DNA of 64,000 nucleotides from Beaufortia kweichowensis (GCA_019155185.1 CM032797.1:1467890-1531889), one strand, 5' to 3'; positions 11,576-38,273 are shown, counted from the stretch's first letter. Program-made: numbers and translations. Notes: generated by a model from the sequence alone, not told the origin.

Positions 11576-11997
11576 TTAAATTAGAGAAAGTTCAAAGTAT
11601 TAGATCAAGAATCCTTTTATACATACTTTTATATATACTTTTATATTGGGGAGTAGCAATAGTTGAAAGTTCCTACTGGAATAATACAACTTTTTGTTCT
11701 TTTTTGGGGTATGGGGTGAAAACAGTATCAAAACCTCCCACAAATACATGTGAAAAAGTCCACACTTGCACATGTTAATATACAAATGCACAAAATAGAT
11801 CCAGACCCATGCACTGTAATTCACAAATGTATGCGAGAGATCCGCACGTGCCAACAACAATCCACAAATGCAGGCAGCAAATTCAAGCACGCATTACAAT
11901 TCACAAATGCATATATATATATATTTCTACAAAATACTTTATCTGTACATGTAACTGTAATTTCATGCACAAAACCATGTGTGCTTTGCATTCTGCT

Positions 11998-13085
<1,088 letters not shown>

Positions 13086-13529
13086 TTACAGACAGACAGC
13101 TGTATATACAAAATAGTAAGATAACATCTGTCTTATCATTACAAACCATGGGCCACTATGAAAGGAACCAGTGGTCTGGTCACATGGTTACGGGGTATGA
13201 TAACTTAAAGAGTTTAAGTTAGAAAAATAATTAACAAGAAACACTAAACAAGTATTAGTACAGTCAATTATTTAGGCTTTTTTTTGCTGGCTTTTTTTTT
13301 CTGTGAATGTGCTGATATTTTGCATGCATTCGTGGATTGATGTGTGTGTGTGGATCTCTGGTGTGCGTTTGTTAATTGTAGTGCATGCTTGTATTTTCTG
13401 CCTGCATTTGTGGATTACAGTGCACGGGTCTGGATCTATTTTGTGCGTTTCTATAATAACGTGCGCGAGTGTGGATTTTTCATGTGTATTTGTTGGAGAT
13501 TTTTATACTGTTTTCACTCTATATTGGGG

Positions 13530-14870
13530 CCATACATGTTTGATGGCTTAGATAAATTAAACATTTATCTGATATCAGTGTCACAATTAAGTGAGGCAAA
13601 TGGCTTAATAGCACCACCTAAAAATGTCACTAAAGAAGCCTTTAGACTGTTTTACATGTGTAGGATATTGGGTGGGCACATGTAACCCAAAGCCTGCAAA
13701 AATTGCAAAAAAGTAACATTTTTGAGTTTTTAATTTTCTCTGCAGTTTTTGTGCATTTTTTTTGCCTTTTCCAGGCATCATACATTAACAAACTGATAGG
13801 ATTTTTGCCATGAAACAGGACGTTGTTGTAGCATGCTGTATTCTGTTTCCCCCAAACTTTATTTGTTCAATGTCCTGAGCTGAAGACATGTACATGCCAG
13901 TATTCAGTACCACCTACTGCCAACAGGAACTGACATGTTATATACCTGAATTTTGATGTTTTGCTCAAAAGCACGGAAGCATACTTACAGTGTATACTAG
14001 GGAGTTTAGGCTCGTTAAATGCAGCTTGCAGCTTTAATTTTGTCACATTACTTGTGTCTAATAGCATTTGTCAAATAATGTATTTTGAAAAAAAATGCAG
14101 TGATACCATGTAATCTATATATTTCATACAATTTTAAAATTCTCTGTGCTGTCTGTAAATATACTGTATATACATTTCAGCTGTAAAAACTTTATTAAAA
14201 CCATGTTAACATCAGCCTTTTTAATATTTTTGTTAAAATATAAATGCAGTTGTTAAATGTGATGTAATATGATATGATATATATGTGCATGCACATCTTT
14301 TATATTGTATGTGATTGTGTGTTCGGCTTATTTCAATACATTTCTAAACAGTGAATAAAAACAAAACGTCTTGTCGAATGGAAAACATGGCATTGATGTA
14401 ATTTTGCAGCATAGTTGGAGAAAAATTCCTGGAATGTATGGGTTGGGAGATGTATCGGGAACATTAAACCAGCACAACTGCAAGCATACTATTTCCATTT
14501 TTATACAATGTGTCTGGCTCGAATAAGATTTTCCTAATCCTATTCCTTACTGCTCTCTTTTTGGTTTTGGATCTCTACTTCCTTGTTCTGTTAAATAAAA
14601 GATTTTTTTTTCATCAAATAGGACTTTAAGGCCAAAATATTATACTGTAAAAAATAACAGCATAAAATGACACAATCACATATTTTCCATAACTGCTTTT
14701 AATCATGTTTTACGCCTGATCCCACAGCATTGTTTCCTACCAACCGGCTATTAAAACTGAAGTCTCGACACAAAAAGGGAGTACGTCACATCGTACTTCC
14801 GCATTGGAAAATAAGGTGGTTACTAAGCCACGATGATGCTGTGATGCAAAGATATCTGACTGGACCTTTT
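13530..14870. other. Intergenic, no gene recognised
   Basis: AT-rich single-copy-looking DNA. Short open frames on both strands show no known motif. No RNA gene was seen. Confidence 0.5.
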
Positions 14871-14874
14871 ATGA

Positions 14875-15597
14875 TGACAGTCTACGGTTCACGGTTTTCG
14901 GTTCGGTTCTGATGGCTTGACACATAAGAGTGTTTTTTTGTTATTCTATGCTTAGGCAATAGGAACAGTAAGAGGTTAAGTTAAATTTTGAAAATAAACA
15001 TACATGTGAAGTTAGTAAACATAAATTGACCATTTCAAATAAACATACTTGTACTGAAGTAAACATAAATAAACCATCTTAATTAAACTTAACAGTACTC
15101 CAGTACAGTATCCTTCATTCAGAATGTAAAGTGCAATTTCACTTAGGTTCGCTTTTCACTTCCGTTTGAGTAGGCTACATGTGTAAAACAATGCTTGCAG
15201 ACAGTCATTTTTTTGTTTACCGTTTTTTCTTCCTCGGCATTATACTCAACGGCAAAACCAAAATGTCTCCACACTACGGATTTGAAAGACGCCGGCTCTT
15301 CCTTGTACTGTAGCCTCACTTCGCCGCTCACCATGTTAAAGTGTGGAATGATGGTTCAGCGCCCCCTAACTTTAGAGCATAGTGATTGAATATTTACTCG
15401 CGGGGAGGAGTTTACTCATCTCTGCTCGTAGACTTACAGGCACACACAAACAGTCAATTCGGAGAGAAATAAAACGCACATAAATTATTTAAATGTAAAA
15501 CCGAAAAAAACGCAATTCACAAGCGCGTATTGAACCGTGGATGTCGTACCGAATGGTTCAATATTATATTGAGAATTGTGGCATCCCTAATATATAC
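14875..15597 (-). mobile_element. Internally deleted hAT element with BED-finger exon
   Basis: On the minus strand, 15334-15143 encodes a BED-type zinc-finger start. It contains VRLQYKEEPASFKS, VWRHFGFAVEY and TVCKHCFTHVAYSNG, typical of ZBED-like hAT transposases; the Cys pair (CKHC) is visible. The frame then ends, and no catalytic core follows. The outer sequence GGGATGCCACAATTCTC (complement of about 15578-15594) resembles a hAT terminus. At the other side a GGTTCACGGTTTTCGGTTCG string near 14885-14904 is a plausible subterminal region. This is a deletion derivative and non-functional. Confidence 0.75.
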
Positions 15598-15599
15598 AT

Positions 15600-15790
15600 T
15601 AATTAATGGAGTTTGGGTTCCTTGCCACCGTCGCCGTGTTGGAGTGCTCACTAGCTGACTGCTGATATTAGATATTAGTTATTAAGCTAGCTTTTATATT
15701 TCCCTGCTCGTGTCATTCTGTTTGTTTTGCTGTAAAGCTGCCTTGAAACAGTACTACATTGTTAAAGCGCTTTAGAAATAAACTTCAACT
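15600..15790 (+). mobile_element. L2 LINE 3' tail fragment
   Basis: Nearly the same as the L2 3' end at 24430-24645: GGAGTTTGGGTTCCTTGCCA, then the TTAGATATTAGTTATTAA word, then AAAGCGCTTTAGAAATAAAC. It starts exactly where the microsatellite sits in the longer copy. No coding sequence. Confidence 0.85.
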
Positions 15791-15965
15791 CCATGTTGGT
15801 CAGTCGTTGCTTCTGTTTTATAGTTTATGTTTGGTGTTCCCCATTTCTGTTCCCTCCTCTGGTTCCAGTGTTCTGGTTTGTTTTATCTTTATTAAAAACC
15901 TGCATTTGGATCTACTGCCTCCTTGCCTGTTCCTGTTCCTGCATCATTCATCATAACACCTGGTC
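15791..15965 (+). repeat. Dispersed repeat family, copy 1 (3' part)
   Basis: The segment ending TTATTAAAAACCTGCATTTG, then GGATCTACTGCCTCCTTGCC, matches the end of the repeat at 26366-26700 read on the minus strand. The family is not identified and no coding sequence is seen. Confidence 0.5.
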
Positions 15966-16059
15966 TTCATTTAATCATAACTGGTTTATGAGTCTTAACT
16001 GTACTTCCCCTACACTGCAAAGTACTGTGCAATTAAATCTCTGGATTCGGAAGCCCACA

Positions 16060-17262
16060 CTGTGGCCTCTTCCACATGGGGTTCAGAGGGTTCAGCAGAG
16101 GTCACTGAAGTAGAGGTCTGACCTGAGGGCGGTCGTCCAGGCCAGGACGTTGGCGCCTAGGAAAAGGTCCTGACACCCTGGGCCTCACAAACCCAAAGGC
16201 CGGTCAAAGTCAAGGTAAACTTTCTGGTAGCGTGGAAACTTCAGCTGAACGTCTCTCGATGGGTCCTGAACACCATACAGCGAGGACACAGGATCCAGTT
16301 TGGGGCTCTTCCGCCATGTTCCGCCGAGTGCTTTCCACCACAGTAGGCCCAGAGCAGGCTGTTCAAGCATCTAAGTTCAAGATGTTGACTATCAAACAGA
16401 CTGTGTCTCAAATCCTGCCCTACAACTGGTTTGTCACTATAGACCTCAAAGATGCCTACTTCCATGTCTCCATATACCCGCAGCACAGGAAGTTTCGTCT
16501 TTAGGGGCAAAGCATACCAGTATCGAGTTCTCCCCTTTGGCCTGGCACTCTCACCCTGAACATTCACAAAGTGTGTGGATGCAGAACAATGTGATCAATG
16601 TGACTCCAGGGCATCCGCGTACTCAACTACATAGATGACTGGCTTGTTCTTGCCCAGTCTGAGCCCATGGCGGTTTAGCATCAAGATGTTAGGAAGTTAG
16701 GGTTGAGACTAAATGCCAAGAAGAGTGTGCTTTCTCCAGCTCAGAGAACCATCTTACTAGGCATAGTATGGAATTTCACAACGATGCGAGCATGTCTATC
16801 ACCCGCACGTGTCAATGCGATCCTGTCGGTGGCAAAACGCTTCAGACTCTGCCAGCTCATCACAGCCTTACACTTCCAGAGACTGTTGGGCCTCATGGCA
16901 GCAGCGTCCAACGTGTTACCTCTTGGCCTGTTATTTATGAGACAGCTACAGTGGTGGCTTAAGAGGAAGGGATTCTCCCTGAGGAGTAGCCCACTCAGCC
17001 CATTCAGGGTCACGCATAGATGTCTACATGCTCATATGGTGCACTGGAGGGAGTGCAATACCGTTGCCTGACTGTTGCTACGGATGCGTCTTTTACAGGA
17101 TGGGGAGCGGTAATGGGAGGCTGCTCTGCCCAAGGCCTGTAGGAAGGCATCCATCTTGAGTGGAATGGATTTGAGGCAGGTCTATCCCCTTCCACCATCA
17201 AGGTTTATATGGCGGCAATATCGGCCTACCATGCCCCTATACTGGATATAAGTCATGGTAAA
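16060..17262 (+). mobile_element. DIRS-type retrotransposon fragment (reverse transcriptase part)
   Basis: Frames on the plus strand, joined by frame changes, carry a DIRS-family reverse transcriptase and RNase H start. FVTIDLKDAYFHVSIYPQH lies near 16430-16487. The catalytic YIDDW string, intact at this level, lies near 16628. LGLMAAASNV then WWLKRKGFS follows at 16885-16970. The RNase H beginning TVATDASFTGWG lies near 17080. The final VYMAAISAYHAP (about 17204-17240) resembles the start of the tyrosine-recombinase region. Both ends are missing. Several frame breaks make it dead. A more complete relative lies at 49562-54763. Confidence 0.88.
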
Positions 17263-17639
17263 GAAACTCAAAAAAAGTGTTTATTATGTTATATTTGTAT
17301 TTGATTTGCTGACTTTACTGCCTGCTGAGATCGATCATATGCAGTGCACTTTCATCAGATAAGTGACCTATATTGAAAGTTATAAGTACAATCAAAGCAG
17401 AAACTTATGTATAGTTTCCCCATTTTCAGTGTTTTGTTCAGTAATCTTCATCATGTATGGTGTGATAATAAGTACCCTGTAGCTTTTCTTTCTGGGTAAC
17501 ATTGTTGTTGTTATAACTTTCTCACACATATAAGATTGCTGCCCAGTATAGTAAATCATAGTCTACATACATGTAATACTGAAGTAGGTACCCCTTAGAT
17601 ATAAAATACTTACTGTGTAAATATGTTTTATTGTTTCTG

Positions 17640-17965
17640 ATTCTTACTCCTTGTCATAATCCTGTCTTTGTCTCTGTGTCTGTGTTCTGCTCCCCGTATC
17701 TGGACTCTAAGTAATTTGAACTCAATTTCCCATAATTCTTTACCAGTCATTTCATGTCATTACTCATTGTTGCTGATTGTTCTCACCTGTGTGTCACACT
17801 TGATTGTCTTTTCTTGTATATATACCCCTTGTGTTTCAGTTGTCCTTTGTCAGTTGTTGTTCGATGTTATGTTGTTCCTGTGTTTTCAGTTTATTGAAAT
17901 TAAACATTACTGCATCTTCCTTAACATAACACCCCTCTATTTCACAGACGTTTTATATTTTTCCT
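17640..17965 (+). repeat. Dispersed repeat family, copy 2
   Basis: Matches the inverted copy at 26366-26700. Shared words include CCTGTCTTTGTCTCTG, TATCTGGACTC, the CACCTGTGT...TTGATTGTCTTT region and CCTTGTGTTTCA. It has no open frame of note. The stretch before it (17263-17640) shows nothing recognisable. Confidence 0.6.
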
Positions 17966-18255
17966 AACTTATTTCCTACCTACAAGTAATACTGTAGAAG
18001 TGCATCCCTGTTACAAAAAGGTACGCTGTAAATTCTGTGTAATTATGTGGTACTTTGCAGGCTGTAATTTAAAGCGTTACTGTTGATTTTTTTATGATAG
18101 CAGAGTTCACAGCATTTACTGCTCTGTTACTTAGTTATCTGCTGTTATTCGATTTCTTAGACTTTTACTCACTTTTTACAACATTGCTGTGTTGGACTGA
18201 CAGTGCATCAACGTCTCCATGTCATTTGTTTGATTGTTTTGTTGCTGGTTTAAAC

Positions 18256-31456
<13,201 letters not shown>

Positions 31457-31713
31457 CATGTCTATATTATGACACTTCGATCATAAAAAGTGTAAAACAC
31501 CAGTAACCAGATTTTCTGAAACCATCACAATATCACAGTATTGCTGGCTCTTGTAAGATTAATTGATTGTGATGTTTTGGGGAAACATTTAGCAAATTAC
31601 TTAATATAAATGTAAATAAGTCTAGTATACTCTTTGTTCAATCAGAGTATAATGTATCATACTTATACATTTTTAATTCTAAATTGTAAATTTAAATAAT
31701 TAACAATAACATT

Positions 31714-31719
31714 AATAAA
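31714..31719 (+). promoter_or_regulatory. Candidate mep1b polyadenylation signal
   Basis: AATAAA about 258 bp after the mep1b stop codon, immediately before the degenerate copy of the last exon. It is the first canonical signal I found downstream of the gene. Confidence 0.45.
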
Positions 31720-31726
31720 CTTAGTG

Positions 31727-32105
31727 AAACAGTAGTCAGTGTGGTATGTGTGGAAAAAAAGTCTTGTAAAAAAGTAAAGGTTGCTGGAAAGGGAATCACC
31801 ATGCAAAACATGTCAGTAGATAAACAAACAGAACCTTAACACTTCCAGGTACCTTTTTCCAAGCCTTACCAGATTTTCTGAAACCATCACAAGCTTCAAA
31901 AAACGCTAAGGACACATCTCCTCTATCACCACTTGGGCAATACTATGAGTACTGCTGGCTCTTGTAAGATTAATTGATTGTAATGTTTTGGGAAAAAAAC
32001 ATTTTGCAAATTACTTAATATAAATGTAAGTAAATCTATTATACGGTTTGTTCAACCAGAGATTTATCATACTTATACATTTTTAATTATAAATTGTTAA
32101 TTGGG
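31727..32105 (+). pseudogene. Degenerate tandem copy of mep1b last-exon end and 3' flank
   Basis: The block 31353-31690 (end of the transmembrane coding part, cytoplasmic tail and 3' flank) is repeated here. Shared words include GTAGTCAGTGTGGTATGTGT, AAAGTAAAGGTTGCT, AGATTTTCTGAAACCATCAC and GCTGGCTCTTGTAAGATTAA. The copy has several substitutions and indels. The tail now reads on to a different end (after QNMS instead of QNMYTIKA), and it has no acceptor of its own that I see. It probably lies downstream of, or within, the mep1b 3' untranslated region. Confidence 0.85.
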
Positions 32106-33756
32106 AATAATAACAAGGGTCTGTTTTGGTCAATGACTTCATGAAGCAGATTGTATTACTTCTTCTGAAGCCACAAGTATCAATGTTTAAAATTCTAAAG
32201 AGAGTCCTTTAGAAAGAACCACAAGAGTTCCATTATAGTCATAAATTTAAAATTTATTATAACAAAACCAGGAACTTTGTGTGCGGTTGGATTGAGTAGA
32301 ATTTCTTACAGATAAACTGGTTTGCATTGACACAGTCATGCTGGTGTAAGGAGACAGATGAGCTGTGTGTGTGAGAGTGAGAACTAGACATAATGGTCAT
32401 AAGGGTCATCTTGTTGTAGACACACTGTTCCATTAAAAAGCATTGGTATACAATATTTTTCTTATTTACAATCATTGGAAAAAGAAAAAAATAATTTCTC
32501 GCAGAGAAGATTAGTAAAAAGTGACGAAGTCACTATAAAAGAGTAAGCAACTCCTAGGAGTTAGTCTTTCAAATTTCCACTAAATTTCTAGTTTTATACA
32601 GGCCTGAAGCCTCGATTTACTGAAGAGATACAGTATTACTGTGCTTTATTTACAACAGTTAAGCGCGGTTTAACTAGTGTGTGCCAATACAACACAACTT
32701 GCGTCGTACAACGTAATTCTCTTCCTTAAATCAATTTAAAATCTGCTGTCTGTTCTTGCATCAAAAGATATGGTAACTAAAAAAAAATAAGCTATCCATT
32801 GTTTTGTTGTTGGTAATAACAATTAACATTGCAATACTAGTGTTGTGTTGAATTATGTAAGTATCTGTTTAGGTAAATCAATGTTAAACAGTCAGTAGTG
32901 AAGTGCTCTTCAAACTCTAGTGAAATGCTTGGATGGGTGAGGCACAGCAGAGCACAGGTCACTCTATATGTAGTCTTAAAGGGTTTGCTTGAGTTTGGAG
33001 AAAGTGGCATAATACACAGCCTGTTTGAGCAAGTCTCGTGACCTTTCACAGCAGTCGCAGGTCTGACAGGTTAGTATGGTAGATGACTGACGGTTGAATA
33101 TTTCTCTGTCACCCGCAGAATGTGTTTGACTGAAGATAACAGGAAATACTGCTAAGTACTGTCTTCACAAAATATTTCATACTTTGCTCACCCTCTTGTC
33201 GTTCCAAACCTATTTGGTATTATCTTTCTGTGGTACACAGAAGCAAATTATTTTATTACAATTTTATTCAATCTTTCTACAGCTCTTTTATCATACTTTC
33301 AACTGTTTACAACTCATCGATCAAGTTCTAAACAGGATGAAAAAAAAACACAAAATGACCAAAAATAACAAATTTGTTTTCTAAAGCAGTAGACTTGTTA
33401 CACTGCATTTACATGCCTTAAGGGTGAAATGGGGAAGATTAGTTATTTCAGTCTTTTTTTTACACAAAGATGTTGCATCCCAAGAATTAGAATTCACAAA
33501 AGTGCTACTGCTACTTTAATGATGTTTAGTTTTAGCTTGTCTGGTGTGGTATAAACTGTTGTTGTACGGAAAAGAGCTGTGTGAAGAATCTTTTTTGTGA
33601 ATTCTCTTTGTGTTGCATAGAAAAACAACACCATGCAGGTTTAGAATGACATAGAGGCGATTAAATATTGAAAGAATTGTACATCTTTTGGGTGCGCTAT
33701 TACTGTGAAGTGAATACAGTATTTCAGTCACCTGCAGACATACAGTAAGTGTGGTT
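32106..33756. other. Convergent intergenic region and probable phlpp2 3' UTR
   Basis: No gene is seen. The right part, before the phlpp2 stop at 33757, is probably its 3' untranslated region; the polyadenylation site was not fixed. Small open frames on both strands have no known motif. Confidence 0.5.
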
Positions 33757-36553
33757 TCATAGTGGTGTGTCATAATAGTCTGCAGGTCGCTCACTTTTGA
33801 CTGGTCTCTGCTGGTCCTGCTGATGTTGTTTCATGATTTCCTTGACTTCCTCCTCCAGCTCTGGAGGAATGATAAACTGATCATCTGGGTCGGGTTGAGC
33901 CGGGGCTGTGAAATAACCCCCGGGTTTTTTCGACGGAGCCTCAGCTGCTACCTCAATCAAGTTATGGCTCCTTTCCTGTGGAGCAACTGAACCATTTCCT
34001 CTCCGCTTTCCCAAGGTCTTGGTCCAAGCATCCATGCCTGCTGGGTTTCCGGCTTTGTCTCCTTGCCTCAGAGTCGCTTCTCTCTCATTCTCCACTGCTG
34101 CTTCTGGCATAGTCTCTGAATCTTTCTCTAGGGCTTCTGGGGTGCAGGGTAGAGCTGATGGAAAAGGCAGCGCATGGCCCAGACAGTGCACATCTGCTTC
34201 TACTTCCACTCGACTGCCGTTGGAAAAAACGCCAGCAATGGGTTCCTCATCCTCGCTGTCCAGACCATTGTCTGAGAGTGCGCTAGAAAATGTGGCACTG
34301 GAAAGTTGCCTCTGGAAGGAGCTGCTGGTGTTGGGGGCTAGGTGAAGTGTGCAGCAGGGTAAGCGCAGGTTTTGCTGCAACTGTGGCAGGTGGGTTTGGG
34401 GATGAAGGTGAAGATGAGCCTCCTGAAGCAGAATTGGGGGCTCGTCTGAGGATGCAGTGGATCCCACTTCAGAGCTCATTTCAGAGGCGCTGACCTCAGA
34501 GCTGATTTCGCTACACGAGGATGGAGGCACACCTGCAGATGAGGGTGGGAAAAGTCCTGGACAGGGGCTAGGCGGGGGTTGCAGTGGTGGATGGATGGTT
34601 TCAGAGGCTGGCTCAGAGGAAGCAGAGCAGCAACAGCAGCAGCAATCTTCTGCAACGCTGAGCTGAACCACCACAGCGCTGAGGCTGTCCGTGCAACCGT
34701 AAGCTTGTGCTAATGTGCACAGCTTCTTAGCGGCTGCTAGAGCATCTGGTACTTTCCGCACAGCTTCCACAGCCTCACTGGGGTCTATGACCTCAAACAG
34801 ACCTCTGCTGCCCAGGATAAAGAATTCATCTCTAGGCGTTAATGGGAGCGTGTTGACGTATGGGCGAGGTAGGACGGCTGGGTAAAGGAATGAATAGCCC
34901 ATGATGCGTGTGGAGTCTGTTACGCCATTCACCTTGTTGTCCTGTATAAAGAAGGAAATAATTGGGTGAGTATCTGAATGAATAGCATCCCTAATCAGGT
35001 CATTTTTATTTGTATTGTTTTTTACTGGTAACTCGGTTACCTCTGTAATGATAGCTTTATGCTGTCGCACACGGTTGTATTCCTCTTTGATACTGATGTT
35101 ATGCAGCAGTGACAGTGTGAGCGCCTTGCCATCGCGGCACAGCACCGCTTGACACTTTCCCACATTAGCAGCGGTTAGAGTAAAGCATCCTGCTGGGTCT
35201 GTTGGGTCATGTCTAATGTGGCAGAGAGCTGCTGAACCACCCAGTTTCTGCCCTGCTGTGCCTAACTTCCTGTACGACAGAGGAGTAAATCATCAAATAT
35301 AAAGATGTCTAGGAAATGTAGTATTTATTTTAAAGTTTTAAAGCGAACAGCAATGGGTACAGACCGTATTCTCTATGGGTAAATGAGTTACCTCTGCATA
35401 ACCAGGAAGGTGTTTGTCATATAGTCTTCCTCACTTTTGGTCCTGTGTAGTTCCTCGGCCAGTATGTCGTTCATGGTGCACTGGAGTAAATATGGCACCT
35501 CCACATTCCTGTCGCCATCAAACACACCGTACAGAGCTTCTCTGCTCCCACAGAAACTACTGACTGACAGCGCTGCTACACACAGTCTGCGCAATACAAA
35601 CAGACAATTTAGAATTACAGTAAACCACATGTGTAGATCATACAGCTACAGACATTTTTCAACATAATTTGACAACTAGACTAGACTAGACTGCTGCATC
35701 CCTTTTTACATGGCACATGCATATATGTACGAAACTTGCTGCATTGTTGTCTTTATTGTTCTTGTTGACCCAGATAACTTTTGCACTGACTTTCATTTGC
35801 TCCGCCCAAACAAAGTCAGCCATTTTGAAGTTGAAAAGTGAATGTATGTTTTGAAATACTTTTTAGGGCACTTTAATAGGTTTAAGCAACTCACTTGTTC
35901 TTGACACCTGACGCTTCAGTGTAGCCATGATTCCAGACAGCTGGTCCTCCTGTGGCCTCATTGGCTGAGAACGTTGAGGAGGGTGAGTCGATTCGGAAAC
36001 AGCGGATGTTGCTATTAGTTGAAATATTCAGTGACAGTAACAGTCAGTGACAGTAACAGTCAAAGGCCCAACAATTTATAACATGTCTCATACAGTAAAT
36101 ATTACAGATAATAGATTAGACACTTAGATATTGTATTTCTCATACAATATCTATCAGTACTCTGCTTTGAAACAGTGCAAACTGCAAGTGAGTTTTTTAA
36201 CAACATATCTCACTGGTAACTGCATAATGTGCTCTATTTAAACAGCTGAATACTCATACTGTCATAGGAACAAAACTAAACATTTTTATCCAAAAGATTT
36301 CCCTTGCCAGAAAGACAAAGAAATATTGTATATGTATTATAAATATGTATTTTCTCAATACCATCAAAGACAGCAAAAACGTTTTTTTTTGGCCATATGC
36401 ACAAATACATGTGATTCCTTACTTGAGCTGTTCAAGGGTCTTATGATCCAGATTTAAGCGTGGGTTTCCTGTAAGATCCAGCTCTTGAAGTTTAGGAGGC
36501 AGATTGTCAGGTAAGGTAATCTCACTCAACTCATTGCAACTCAGATCCACACA
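33757..36553 (-). CDS. phlpp2: PH domain and leucine-rich repeat protein phosphatase 2 (phlpp2), 3' five coding exons
   Basis: PHLPP2 removes the hydrophobic-motif phosphate of AKT and PKC. Five minus-strand exons are seen: 36553-36423, 36011-35895, 35586-35392, 35269-35041, 34941-33757. Phases chain to 618 residues up to the stop. The first carries leucine-rich repeats (VDLSCNELSEI, LQELDLTGNPRLNL). The next ones hold the PP2C-like domain: HGYTEASGVKNK, LYGVFDGDRNVEVP, DYMTNTFLVMQRKLG, KVNGVTDSTRI and DALAAAKKLCTLAQAYGC. The last exon has a Ser/Pro-rich tail with FQRQLSSATFSSALSDNGLD and ends PADYYDTPL, the PDZ-binding end of the family. VNGVTDSTRI and PDPDDQFIIPPELEEEVKEI favour PHLPP2 over PHLPP1. 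The N-terminal PH domain, most repeats and all earlier exons are missing; the sequence gap lies 1.4 kb upstream. Confidence 0.94.
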
Positions 36554-37089
36554 CTATACACAAAAAAAAATATTTATTAAGACACATATTTCCTTTATTT
36601 CACTATAAATCACATTTTTAAAATGTATTTTTAATTATTTATTTATTTTTAAATGTTATATTTATATTTAGTTATAAATATATTTATGTTCCATACTTTT
36701 GAATGGGTCTCAACAAAAAAACTATTTTAAAATTTTTATAAAATATCTATTTAACATATTTATATATTTATTTTAAGATATTTAACATCTCGTTAAACAA
36801 GAATAGATTAAGAAGGTACATTGTGGGTTGACGACTCTCCTGTTAATTTCTATAGTTTCCAGAACCACTAGAAAACGTACAACTGCAATCATACAAACCA
36901 CAGAATTTGTGGAGTAAAGCACTAACAAACACGGCATTTCAGCTGACATGATTTCCGTGCTAGTCTACCTGCAAATGCTTTAGGGTGGATGTCAAGTGAA
37001 AGATTGTATTCAAATTCAGTTACATTGTATCTGTACCTTGATGGCATTAATTTGCATTGCATCCCTGCCCTGTAATTAACATACACATA
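36554..37089. other. phlpp2 intron, AT-rich
   Basis: Upstream (in gene sense) of the leucine-rich-repeat exon. No further exon was recognised here. Confidence 0.5.
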
Positions 37090-37389
37090 TGTTATGGTGT
37101 GAGCCAAATGGCCCATATAATCAATATACAGGAAGACCCACCTATCCTGTGTAAGGTCCCTGGTAGGAGGTCTCAGTATGAACTGCCCTTTTGTTTGAAG
37201 ACCTTTAGATACAATGTATAAAAGGTCTGCTCACACAGACAGTACTTTGGGTTTAAGACTGTAGAAGGTTGGTACAAAAACATCACCCCAGAAGAACCAT
37301 GCTACACAACCACCTTCAATAAAACTCTTTTCCCCACAAGCACTTGGTCCTGCTTTCTTCTTTTTATGTACTAGAAGCATTCTAGTACA
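37090..37389 (+). mobile_element. Probable retroviral-type LTR
   Basis: Bounded by TG and CA. It carries a TATA box (TATAAAAGG near 37218) and, about 100 bp later, a polyadenylation signal (AATAAAACTC near 37319). It ends CTAGTACA, followed directly by TTGGCGAGCC. The left boundary is approximate. It is unlike the LTR of the provirus at 38100-46434, so it is a different element. Confidence 0.6.
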
Positions 37390-37620
37390 TTGGCGAGCCA
37401 CCCAAAGACTGCTCAGCCAAATTCAAGAAAATCTAACAATTTGGCGAGCCAGCCAGGAGAGACAGATAAGAAAGATCTCACCAACATCACTGCAACAAGA
37501 AGAAGTGAACAAAAGAATCTGGGAGATTCTACATCTTCAACAAAAGATCAACAGACTGAATCCATGGACAGAATTTCTTTGTATCATCTGGACTTTGTCT
37601 CAAAGATCTTGATTTGGTGA
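37390..37620 (+). mobile_element. Retroelement leader with tRNA-Arg primer-binding-like site
   Basis: TGGCGAGCCAGCCAGGAG at 37442-37459 is the exact complement of the 3' end of vertebrate tRNA-Arg(ACG) as I know it. A related TGGCGAGCCACCC lies about 50 bp earlier, right after the LTR. The open frame across it (76 codons) has no gag-like motif that I recognise and is not called as a gene. The downstream part of this element is lost toward the gap. Confidence 0.55.
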
Positions 37621-37999
37621 GTGAAACTTATCAGCTCTCTTAAAGAACACTGTTTTTCAAAACAAGCAGACCAATAGTTATGTAGTTGCAATATAGTGTA
37701 GCAGTGTTGATAATTTTAGGCTTGGTCCTTTCTCTGGAGTTTGTAGAGATTGTTAAAGAACAATTTGGTCCATTCGTCCAGAGACTGTAGAAGCCACAGA
37801 AATAATAAATAGTTTGGGATTGATATTGCTGCAAGAATTTGGAATTCTTGACTGGGTGCTAATCAGTAGACACTATTTAGTTGGGTAAAATGACAAATTA
37901 GAGTTTAAGCAATTGAGCCTTCTGAACTCCGATTCAGAAAGAATTTAACTTGAGTCTAATGTAAGTTTTATTAGTGTGCAAATAAGTACATTTGCTTTA

Positions 38000-38099
38000 N
38001 NNNNNNNNNNNNNNNNNNNNNNNNNNNNNNNNNNNNNNNNNNNNNNNNNNNNNNNNNNNNNNNNNNNNNNNNNNNNNNNNNNNNNNNNNNNNNNNNNNN
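38000..38099. other. Assembly gap (100 N)
   Basis: Exactly 100 undetermined bases, the usual placeholder for a gap of unknown length. The left flank is phlpp2-side sequence; the right flank is inside a retroviral LTR. Confidence 0.99.
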
Positions 38100-38273
38100 A
38101 TGCAAGTGAGTGTATAAGGATTGTAAAAGAAGAGAAGATTGCCTTCTCTCTCTGCATCTCTAGTATTAATGAGACTGAACGTACTCTCATGAGATTAAAT
38201 CCTTATCTGACTGCACGATTCGTGTCTCCTCTTTGAAGTAAATCTATCGTATCCAGCTAAAAATTCCACGACA
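38100..38273 (+). repeat. ERV 5' LTR, 3' portion
   Basis: Matches the 3' LTR end to end over this part, ending AAAATTCCACGACA. An ATTAAA in the shared block could be the polyadenylation signal. A candidate primer-binding site starting TGGCGGCGAGG follows at 38278; I could not assign its tRNA. Confidence 0.85.

Noticed and set aside
34019..34666. Three plus-strand open frames in the phlpp2 last exon
   Set aside because: Shadows of the minus-strand coding sequence, which matches PHLPP2 throughout.
37390..37620. 76-codon frame after the LTR as a gag gene
   Set aside because: No gag-like motif and the frame spans the primer-binding-like sites, so it is leader sequence.
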